Source: Sulfuritalea sp. (GTDB taxonomy: Bacteria > Pseudomonadota > Gammaproteobacteria > Burkholderiales > Rhodocyclaceae). From it: a DNA stretch of 47,570 bases. The notes under the pieces were generated by a model, which did not search any database, was not told the DNA's origin, and saw nothing but the letters and a program-made list of their open reading frames with translations. Each line of letters starts with the position of its first letter. The first letter of the stretch is position 1. The DNA is taken from positions 1 to 47,570 of the forward strand of contig JALNZB010000025.1 in NCBI GenBank assembly GCA_023229545.1. The letters are read 5' to 3'. Both the position numbers and the translations under genes were made by a program. This document shows positions 9,295-16,291 of the stretch, one piece after another.

Positions 9295-9500
9295 CCGTTA
9301 CCATTACCCGGCGGGATTTAAACCCGAGCAAGCAGTCGGGATCGGCCAAGATGCCAGGCACGGCGATCAACATGAACGACGGGTATGTCCCTGGCTGTAC
9401 CGGAACCGGTATCCCTCGTCAACGGGGGCCGCAAGCACCGACTCTTGATATGGGAAGCAAAAGGCGGCGTACAGAAAACTGCCGGCGGATCAACTCGCGG

Positions 9501-11564
9501 TCATTCCTCTTCATCCTTTAGCTTGAAGTTGGCGGCCAGCTTCTGCTGCGTCTGCGGCGGCACTTGGGCGTAGCGGGCAAACTCGATGCTGTAGGCGCCC
9601 TGGCCACCCGTCATCGATTTCAGGCGTGAAGCATAATCGGCGATCTCTGCCAGCGGCACCTCGCCGCTGACGGCGATCAGGCCCTGGCGACGCGACGCGA
9701 CGCCGCTTTGCGTTCCCGTGACATGGCCGCGCCGACTAGCCAGATCGCCGGCAATATCGCCCATCGCGGTTTCCGGCGTAATCACCTCGATGCTGACGAT
9801 GGGCTCCAGCACGATGGCCTCGGCGGCGCGGATAGCTTCCACTGTGGCCTTGCGCCCGGCGCTGAAAAAAGCCACATCCTTGCCATCCACCGCATGGGTC
9901 TTGCCGTCATGCACGATGACCCGGATGTCCTCCACCGGGTGTCCGGCGATCACGCCATCGGTCAGCGCCTGGCGCACGCCTTTCTCCACCGACGCCATGA
10001 ATACGCCCGGGATCACGCCGCCCTTGACGTGGTCCACGAACTCGAAGCCGGTACCGCGCGGCAACGGCTCGATTTTCAGATACACCTCGCCGAACTGCCC
10101 GGCACCGCCCGACTGCTTCTTGTGCCGGCAGTGCCCATCGGCGCCGATAGTGATGGTCTCGCGGTAGGGGATCAGCGGCAGCCGCGTATCCAGCTCAAGC
10201 TTGTACTGGGTCGACATTTTCTCCAGCTTGTAGCGCAGATGCATCTCGCCCAGACCACGGATCACCGTTTCATGCGTTGTGGGATGGCGCTCCACTTCAA
10301 AACACGGGTCTTCCAGTTCCAGCTTGTGCAGGATGTCGAACAAGCGCTGCTCGTCAACCTTGCGCCGGGTTTCGACGGCGAGGCCCTGCATCGGTCGGGG
10401 AAACTCCAGTGGCTTCAGATGGATGTTGTCTTCGTCATGAGAATCGTGCAGCACGGCGTCGAACTCGATCTCCTCCACCTTGGCCACGGCACCCACGTCG
10501 CCCGGCAGCAGCTCGTCGACTTCGACGTAGTCCTTTCCCTGCAACTGGTACAGCTGCGCGACCTTGAAGGGTCGCTTGCTGTCGCCGACGAACAGCTGGC
10601 CGTCCTTTCTCACGGTGCCCTGATGCACACGGAATACCCCAACCTTACCCATGTAGGGATCGACAATGATCTTGAAAACATGGGCCAGCACATGCAGCGC
10701 AGGATCGGGCCGGGAATCGAAGGCCTCGCCGGCCTGCACCGACTCGCCACGATAGAACAGCGGCGGATTACCTTCGGTGGGATTCGGCGCCAGCGTCGCC
10801 AGCACATGCAGAAGCTCGGAAAGGCCGGCACCGGTGCGCGCCGAGACAAACAGGATGGGAATCAAATGGCCGGCACGCAGGGCCTTCTCGAACGGAGCAT
10901 GCAGTTCCACAGCGTCAGGATCCTTGCCTTCCTCCAGGTAGCGAGCCAGCAGCGACTCGTCTTCTTCCACCAACTGATCGATCAGCTCGCGATGGGCGTG
11001 GGCAATCGAATCGAAATCGGCGTCACCCGCAGCGTGTTCCAGCACTTCGACCACGTCATGGCGGTCGTGCGCCGGCAGGTCAAGCAGCAGGCACTCCTTG
11101 CCGAAGCGCTCGCGGATCTCGCCCACCAGTCCCGGCAGATCGACGTTGTCGGCGTCGATCTTGTTGATCACGATCATTCGCGCCAGACCGCGCGCCTGAG
11201 CCGCATGCATCATGCGTTCCGTGGCCAGTTCAATGCCGGTCTGGGCATTGATCACCACCACGGCGGTATCGACGCCGGCCAGTGCGGCGGTGGCCTGACC
11301 GGAAAAATCCGGGTAGCCGGGGGTGTCGATGAGATGGGCATGCACCCCCTCCCAGACAAAGTTGGCCAGGGCGGCGTTGAGCGAATGGCCGGCGGATTTC
11401 TCCTGCGGATCGAAATCGCATACCGTGTTGCCCTTCTCCACCGTGCCTTTGACGGTAATCGCGCCGGCCTTGAACAGCAGCGCTTCGGCCAGCGTGGTCT
11501 TGCCGGCTCCGCCGTGGCCGACGAAAGCAACGGCGCGAATCGATTCAGTGGTGTACCTGGCCAT
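9501..11564 (-). CDS. Elongation factor G-like GTPase (EF-G paralogue)
   Basis: A 687-aa protein with the EF-G layout: G domain first, then domains II to V, ending in the beta-alpha fold region (TPETAMGDIAGDLASRRGHV). The P-loop GHGGAGKTT is at residues 16-24, DTPG at 80-83 and NKID at 134-137. Canonical EF-G has a histidine-isoleucine-aspartate P-loop context and RGITI in switch I. Here switch I reads EKSAGHSLNAA, which places it with the EF-G-like paralogues (the FusA2 type), whose role in translocation or recycling is not settled. I start at the ATG at 11562-11564; an upstream start would add 47 unconserved residues. Confidence 0.9.
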   Translation of the reverse strand: MARYTTESIRAVAFVGHGGAGKTTLAEALLFKAGAITVKGTVEKGNTVCDFDPQEKSAGHSLNAALANFVWEGVHAHLIDTPGYPDFSGQATAALAGVDTAVVVINAQTGIELATERMMHAAQARGLARMIVINKIDADNVDLPGLVGEIRERFGKECLLLDLPAHDRHDVVEVLEHAAGDADFDSIAHAHRELIDQLVEEDESLLARYLEEGKDPDAVELHAPFEKALRAGHLIPILFVSARTGAGLSELLHVLATLAPNPTEGNPPLFYRGESVQAGEAFDSRPDPALHVLAHVFKIIVDPYMGKVGVFRVHQGTVRKDGQLFVGDSKRPFKVAQLYQLQGKDYVEVDELLPGDVGAVAKVEEIEFDAVLHDSHDEDNIHLKPLEFPRPMQGLAVETRRKVDEQRLFDILHKLELEDPCFEVERHPTTHETVIRGLGEMHLRYKLEKMSTQYKLELDTRLPLIPYRETITIGADGHCRHKKQSGGAGQFGEVYLKIEPLPRGTGFEFVDHVKGGVIPGVFMASVEKGVRQALTDGVIAGHPVEDIRVIVHDGKTHAVDGKDVAFFSAGRKATVEAIRAAEAIVLEPIVSIEVITPETAMGDIAGDLASRRGHVTGTQSGVASRRQGLIAVSGEVPLAEIADYASRLKSMTGGQGAYSIEFARYAQVPPQTQQKLAANFKLKDEEE

Positions 11565-11628
11565 GATGCGGACTCCCCTTATTGAAGGTTTTGCGTCAAA
11601 TTCTAGCCGGAACTCATTCCGTCGGCGG

Positions 11629-13512
11629 TCATTCCAGTGCGCGGGCGATGAAGTGGCGCGGCACCTGGGTTCGCGGCACGCGACCGGCAAACCATCTGCG
11701 CACATCCTGGTCGAGACCCAGCCCGTGCATGTAGTTGTACAGCGCCTTGTTCAGCGCAATGCCGAGGGCCGCGTGATCGACGCCACCCGGATCAATAAAA
11801 CCAACGTCATTCTTCGCAAACGAGCCCACCGGCAGCGGCTTGAGCGTGATGCCATAGCGTTCCGGGTGTTGCCCGACCGGGGAATGCACGCTGCACGCAA
11901 AGCGGTGGAAAAACCCGGACTGGATGCAGCCGGCGGCGAACAGTTGCCGCACATATTCCAGCGCATCGACCGTGTCCTGCACGGTTTGCGTCGGAAAGCC
12001 GTACATCAGGTAGGCATGCACCAGGATGCCGGCGTCCGAAAAGGCATGCGTGACGCGGGCCACCTGCACCACCGAGACGCCCTTCTGCATCAGCTTGAGC
12101 AGGCGATCGGAGGCCACTTCGAGTCCGCCGGAGACGGCGATGCAGCCGCTGTCGGCGAGCTGGGCGCACAGTGCCGGAGTGAAGGATTTCTCGAAACGGA
12201 TGTTGCTCCACCAGGAAACCGCCCGGTTGCGCTTTTTCAGTTCCACCGCCAGCGCCTGCAAGGCCTTGGGCGGCGCGGCCTCGTCGACGAAATGAAATCC
12301 GGTCTGCCCGGTCTCGGCGATGATGGCCTCGATGCGGTCGACCAAGGTCGTGGCGGCGAGGGCCTCGTAGCGCGAAATGTAGTCCAGCGAGACATCGCAG
12401 AAGCTGCACTTCTTCCAGTAGCAGCCGTGCGCCACCGTCAGCTTGTTCCAGCCTGCGTCGGACCAGAGCCGGTGCATGGGATTGAGCATGTCCAGCAGCG
12501 ACAGGTAGCGGTCCAGCGGCAAGCCGTCCCAGGTCGGCGTTCCTGTCTCGGCGAAGGGAATGTCCGACTCGTTGGCGTCGATGTAGCGCACGCCCTCGGC
12601 GGAGCGCACGAAAGTGCGCACCAGCTTGTCCTGCGTCCGCTCGCCACGGAGATGTTCGAGCAGCGCCAGCAACGGTCGCTCGCCGTCGTCGAGGCAGACG
12701 TAGTCGAAATAGTCGAACACCCGTGGCTCGGAAAGCTCGCGCAATTCGGTATTGACGAAGCCGCCGCCGAGAACCGTGACAATCGCCGGATCGTGCCGCT
12801 TAATCGCCTGCGCGATGCGGAAGGCGCCATACACGTTGCCGGGAAAGGGCGCCGACACCAGCGCCACGTTCGGCGCATGCCGCGCCACCGCAGCCAGCGT
12901 CAGATCGCGCAGGATGGCGTCGACCAGATTGAGCGGCGCCGCCAGCGCCTTGGCCAGCGGCTCGAAGCTGGCCTGGCTTTGCGCCAGCGATTCGGCATAG
13001 CGGACGAATTCAAAGCGCGGATCGACCGCCTCGCGCAGCACGTCGGCGACATCGTTGAGGTAGAGCGTGGCGAAGTGCCGGGCGCGGTCCTGCACGCCGA
13101 GCGCGCCGAACGCCCATGCCAGCGGGTCGCCGCCGTCGGCATCGACATAGTCATCGAGCGGCGCGAAGCGCGGCCCCTCGGGCAGAAAGTTGCGACTGCC
13201 GATTCGGTGCGCAATGGAAGGGTCGCGTCCCTGCAAGAAGGCCACGACAGGATTGATCGTGGCGCGGTAGCGCTCGAAATCCCGCTCGAAGGCTTGCACC
13301 AGCGGCGAGCGTTGTCGCGTCGGTAAAGCCGCGATGACCTCGCGCAGCGCCAGCAATCCATCGCGCGAGAACAGCCGCAGCACCAGGCCCAAGGCGAGAT
13401 CTTCCTGCACCGCAGCAACCCCGCGCGAACGCAGGAAGCCCGTCAGGCAGGCCGTGGACGGATAAGGAGTGTTGAGTTGCGTCATCGGCGGGATGACGGA
13501 CAGGACGCGCAT
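11629..13512 (-). CDS. B12-binding-type radical SAM protein with a CX4CX2C cluster motif
   Basis: A 627-aa protein when started at the ATG at 13510-13512 (MRVLSVIPPMTQLNTPYPST). The first part, to about residue 300, has features of a cobalamin-binding-like fold (VLGGGFVNTELREL near residue 247) but I see no DxHxxG cobalamin ligand motif. The radical SAM domain follows, with C364, C369 and C372 in HGCYWKKCSFCD. Later blocks (FHFVDEAAPP, SGGLEVASDRLLKLMQKG, HAYLMYGFPTQT) fit the TIM barrel. The first cysteine spacing is four residues rather than three. The substrate is unknown, and the neighbours (EF-G paralogue, toxin-antitoxin pair) do not indicate one. Confidence 0.85.
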   Translation of the reverse strand: MRVLSVIPPMTQLNTPYPSTACLTGFLRSRGVAAVQEDLALGLVLRLFSRDGLLALREVIAALPTRQRSPLVQAFERDFERYRATINPVVAFLQGRDPSIAHRIGSRNFLPEGPRFAPLDDYVDADGGDPLAWAFGALGVQDRARHFATLYLNDVADVLREAVDPRFEFVRYAESLAQSQASFEPLAKALAAPLNLVDAILRDLTLAAVARHAPNVALVSAPFPGNVYGAFRIAQAIKRHDPAIVTVLGGGFVNTELRELSEPRVFDYFDYVCLDDGERPLLALLEHLRGERTQDKLVRTFVRSAEGVRYIDANESDIPFAETGTPTWDGLPLDRYLSLLDMLNPMHRLWSDAGWNKLTVAHGCYWKKCSFCDVSLDYISRYEALAATTLVDRIEAIIAETGQTGFHFVDEAAPPKALQALAVELKKRNRAVSWWSNIRFEKSFTPALCAQLADSGCIAVSGGLEVASDRLLKLMQKGVSVVQVARVTHAFSDAGILVHAYLMYGFPTQTVQDTVDALEYVRQLFAAGCIQSGFFHRFACSVHSPVGQHPERYGITLKPLPVGSFAKNDVGFIDPGGVDHAALGIALNKALYNYMHGLGLDQDVRRWFAGRVPRTQVPRHFIARALE

Positions 13513-13594
13513 GGCAAGGGGAGAGCCGAATGAAGACGGAAGAGTAACCCATTCGCCGCCAACTGAAGCCACGCTGCACCCCGCCACGGATGGC

Positions 13595-13619
13595 ATCGCC
13601 GTGCCGCCAGCGCCGACTT
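13595..13619 (+). repeat. Dispersed GC-rich repeat, copy A
   Basis: Copy of a repeat with core CCGCCAGCGCCGACTT preceded by CGCCGTG. It lies upstream of the ParDE-like pair and is in direct orientation with copy B at the other side of that pair. The bases just after the core (TTGTCT) could serve as a weak -35 box for the antitoxin gene. Confidence 0.7.
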
Positions 13620-13644
13620 GTCTGGTAATGAAAACGTATATACT
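13618..13644 (+). promoter_or_regulatory. Putative promoter and operator of the ParDE-like pair
   Basis: TATACT (13639-13644) is a good -10 box, and TTGTCT (13618-13623) a weak -35 box with a short 15-base spacer. The -10 lies in a perfect 8-base palindrome, GTATATAC (13636-13643), a plausible operator for the ribbon-helix-helix antitoxin. Autoregulation is inferred from the family. Confidence 0.45.
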
Positions 13645-13674
13645 TGCTCAGTACAAACTCCGGGAGATCGCCCC

Positions 13675-13962
13675 ATGTCGAAGGAAGCTGTTTTTACGAT
13701 GAAACTGGAACCCGAGCTGCGCGCCGAGTTCATGGCCGAAGCCCAGGCCAGCCATCGACCGGCCTCCCAGGTGTTACGTGAGTTGATGCGCGAATTCGTC
13801 CAACGCCAGCGCGAAGCGCGCGAATACGACGAATATTTCAACCGCAAGGTTCTCGCCGGTCGGGCCTCGATGCGCGCCGGGCGCGGTCGGTCGAATGAAG
13901 AGCTTGAAGCCGGGTTCGCCGCCCGGCGCGCCGCTGCGGCCAAAGCAGCGGATGCGGCGTGA
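13675..13962 (+). CDS. Ribbon-helix-helix antitoxin, ParD-like
   Basis: A 95-aa protein starting at the ATG at 13675 (MSKEAVFTMKLEPELRAEFM). The N-terminal strand FTMKLEPELRAEFMAEA and the following helix RPASQVLRELMREFV fit a ribbon-helix-helix DNA-binding fold. The C-terminal part is Ala/Arg-rich and likely binds the toxin. It overlaps the downstream toxin gene by 4 bases (GTGA). By family logic it neutralises the toxin and represses the operon. An upstream in-frame start is less likely because it would cross the promoter region. Confidence 0.85.
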   Translation: MSKEAVFTMKLEPELRAEFMAEAQASHRPASQVLRELMREFVQRQREAREYDEYFNRKVLAGRASMRAGRGRSNEELEAGFAARRAAAAKAADAA

Positions 13963-14246
13963 GGGTCATCTGGACGCCAGAGGCACAACAGGACCGCGTC
14001 GATATCTGGGACTACATCGCGACCGACAGCCCACGCGCTGCGGTCAAGATGGATGAGCTTTTCAGCAAAGCCGCCGCCAGATTGGCCAATCATCCCAAGC
14101 TCGGTCGCTCAGGCAGGATTCCCGGTACCCGCGAACTGATACCGCATAAAAGCTATTGCCTGGTGTACGAAATCGAGCAGGAAGCCGTGTGGGTGCTGGC
14201 CCTGGTGCATACAGCCAGGCAGTGGCCGCCCGTGGAGAATACATAG
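13959..14246 (+). CDS. RelE/ParE-superfamily toxin
   Basis: A 95-aa protein starting with GTG. The block MRVIWTPEAQQDRVDIWDYI is the usual ParE/RelE N terminus, followed by LANHPKLGRSGRIPGTRELI and SYCLVYEIEQEAVWVLALVHTARQWP, which match the C-terminal sheet and catalytic region of the superfamily. The target (ribosome or gyrase) cannot be told from sequence alone; the ParD-like partner favours a ParE-type toxin. The start overlaps the antitoxin stop, so translation is probably coupled. The pair is flanked by repeat copies A and B. Confidence 0.85.
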   Translation: MRVIWTPEAQQDRVDIWDYIATDSPRAAVKMDELFSKAAARLANHPKLGRSGRIPGTRELIPHKSYCLVYEIEQEAVWVLALVHTARQWPPVENT

Positions 14247-14270
14247 CGCCGTCCTGCCGACGCCGACTTT
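14246..14270 (+). repeat. Dispersed GC-rich repeat, copy B (diverged)
   Basis: Begins at the last base of the toxin gene and matches the repeat with about three differences in the core (CTGCCGACGCCGACTT). It has the same orientation as copy A, so the toxin-antitoxin pair sits between direct repeats. Confidence 0.5.
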
Positions 14271-14315
14271 CACGGGATATGGTCAGGACGCGGCGCGGGC
14301 GGTTAAACTCTCGCC

Positions 14316-15806
14316 ATGAAATACACCGATCTGCGCGATTTCATTGCCCAACTGGAAACGCTTGGCGAGCTGAAGCGGATTGCGGTCGAGGTCGATCCCC
14401 ATCTGGAGATGACCGAAATTGCCGACCGCGTGCTGCGTGCCGGCGGGCCGGCGTTGTTGTTTGAAAAGCCGAAGGGGCATTCGATGCCGGTGCTGGCCAA
14501 CCTGTTCGGCACGCCGCGCCGGGTGGCGCTCGGCATCGCCGCCGGTGAAGGCGACGACAGCGCGGACCTTGACTGGAAAACCCGCCTGCGCGAAGTCGGC
14601 ACCCTGCTCGCCTACCTCAAGGAACCCGAGCCGCCGAAGGGTTTGAAGGACGCCTGGGACAAACTGCCGGTACTCAAGCAGGTGCTCAACATGGCGCCCA
14701 AGGTGGTGAACTCGGCGCCCTGTCAGGAAACGGTATGGCAAGGCAAGGATGTCGATCTGGCGCGGCTGCCGGTGCAGACTTGCTGGCCGGGCGACGTGGC
14801 GCCCTTGATTACCTGGGGCCTGGTGGTGACGCGCGGGCCGCACAAGGCCAGACAGAATCTCGGCATCTACCGCCAGCAGGTCATCGCGCCGAACAAGGTC
14901 ATCATGCGCTGGCTGCCGCATCGCGGCGGCGCGCTGGACTTTCGCGAGCACTGCGCGGCCCATCCCGGCGAAGCTTTCCCGCTCGCGGTGGTGATCGGCG
15001 CCGATCCGGCGACCATCCTGGCAGCGGTGACGCCGGTGCCGGATACGCTGTCGGAATATCAGTTCGCCGGGCTGCTGCGCGGCGCCAAGACCGAGCTGGT
15101 GAAATGCCTCGGCTCGGACTTGCAGGTGCCGGCATCCGCCGAGATCGTCCTCGAAGGCATCATCAACCCGGGCGAAACCGCCGCCGAAGGGCCGTTCGGC
15201 GACCACACCGGCTACTACAACGAGGTCGCCGAGTTCCCGGTGTTCACCATCGAACGCATCACCCTGCGCCGCGATCCGATCTACCACTCCACCTACACCG
15301 GCAAGCCGCCCGACGAGCCGGCGATGCTCGGCCTGGCCCTGAACGAAGTCTTCGTGCCGCTGCTGCAAAAACAGTTTCCCGAGATCGTCGATTTCTACCT
15401 GCCGGCCGAGGGCTGCTCCTACCGCATGGCCGTGGTCAGCATCAAAAAGCAGTATCCGGGCCATGCCAAACGGGTGATGTTCGGCATCTGGAGCTTCCTG
15501 CGCCAGTTCATGTATACCAAGTTCATCATCGTCACCGACGCCGACGTCGATGTGCGCTCCTGGCCGGAAGTGATCTGGGCGCTGACCACGCGCGTCGATG
15601 CGGCGCGCGACACCCTGATCGCGGAGAATACGCCGATCGATTACCTCGATTTCGCTTCGCCGATGGCCGGTCTCGGCAGCAAAATGGGCATCGACGCAAC
15701 CAGCAAATGGCCGGAGGAAACGACGCGCGAGTGGGGTCGTCCCATCGCCATGGATCAAACCGTGAAGGAGCGCGTCGACGCGCTGTGGCAACAACTAGGC
15801 TTGTAG
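14316..15806 (+). CDS. ubiD: 4-hydroxy-3-polyprenylbenzoate decarboxylase UbiD
   Basis: A 496-aa UbiD-family decarboxylase that uses prenylated FMN (made by UbiX) to remove the carboxylate of the ubiquinone precursor. Length and sequence match the ubiquinone-pathway type: start MKYTDLRDFIAQLETLGELK, then EGPFGDHTGYYNEVAEFPVF near residue 290 in the active-site region, and NTPIDYLDFASPMAGLGSKM near the C terminus. There is no clear Shine-Dalgarno sequence before the ATG. ubiX is not in the window. The next gene starts 13 bases later. Confidence 0.95.
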   Translation: MKYTDLRDFIAQLETLGELKRIAVEVDPHLEMTEIADRVLRAGGPALLFEKPKGHSMPVLANLFGTPRRVALGIAAGEGDDSADLDWKTRLREVGTLLAYLKEPEPPKGLKDAWDKLPVLKQVLNMAPKVVNSAPCQETVWQGKDVDLARLPVQTCWPGDVAPLITWGLVVTRGPHKARQNLGIYRQQVIAPNKVIMRWLPHRGGALDFREHCAAHPGEAFPLAVVIGADPATILAAVTPVPDTLSEYQFAGLLRGAKTELVKCLGSDLQVPASAEIVLEGIINPGETAAEGPFGDHTGYYNEVAEFPVFTIERITLRRDPIYHSTYTGKPPDEPAMLGLALNEVFVPLLQKQFPEIVDFYLPAEGCSYRMAVVSIKKQYPGHAKRVMFGIWSFLRQFMYTKFIIVTDADVDVRSWPEVIWALTTRVDAARDTLIAENTPIDYLDFASPMAGLGSKMGIDATSKWPEETTREWGRPIAMDQTVKERVDALWQQLGL

Positions 15807-15818
15807 GAGCAAAGTGCC

Positions 15819-16244
15819 ATGACCGAAGTTGAATTGATTCCCGCGCGTGACGACAGCGACGACCGGTTGGAGGGGTCGCGAGCCTGGTGCCACGTGATGT
15901 ACGGGCTGCATGCGCTGTCGGCGGTGTTCGGCATCCTCACTTCGGCGTGGGTCGTCACGGCCTTCATTTTCAGTTGGCCGTCGATCATTGCCGTGATCAT
16001 CAACTACGTCACCCGCGACCAAGTGCGCGACACCTGGCTGGCGACGCACTGGCGCTGGCAATTACGCACCTTCTGGTTTGCACTGGTCTGGCTGATCGTC
16101 ACTGGTTTGCTGTTCATTACCTTCATCGGCATTCCCCTGGCAATCCTGGTGATCGTCAGCACCGGCCTGTGGGTACTCTACCGCGTCATCCGCGGCTGGC
16201 TGGCGCTGCTGGACCGGCGCGGCATGCCGGTGCCGCCGGCCTGA
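15819..16244 (+). CDS. Small inner-membrane protein, DUF4870-like
   Basis: A 141-aa protein with a charged N terminus (about 22 residues) and three to four hydrophobic segments: near 28-52 (LHALSAVFGILTSAWVVTAF), a short one to 62, 83-105 (FWFALVWLIVTGLLFITFIG) and 106-125. Between them lies the charged loop NYVTRDQVRDTWLATHWRWQ. It resembles uncharacterised DUF4870/COG3671 membrane proteins. A TAGGAG ribosome binding site precedes the ATG. It is probably co-transcribed with ubiD, but no function can be assigned. Confidence 0.75.
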   Translation: MTEVELIPARDDSDDRLEGSRAWCHVMYGLHALSAVFGILTSAWVVTAFIFSWPSIIAVIINYVTRDQVRDTWLATHWRWQLRTFWFALVWLIVTGLLFITFIGIPLAILVIVSTGLWVLYRVIRGWLALLDRRGMPVPPA

Positions 16245-16291
16245 GCCGGCTTACCCCGGATTCCGCTGCGCGGTGGGCAACGCCGGCCCGA

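Noticed and set aside
9439..9460. Partial repeat-like string AGCACCGACTCTTG in the gap before fusA-like gene
   Set aside because: Only the right half resembles the repeat; the left half is absent, so it is too weak to count.
9708..11585. 625-codon plus-strand open frame antisense to the EF-G-like gene
   Set aside because: It mirrors the conserved GTPase coding strand and shows no recognisable domain.
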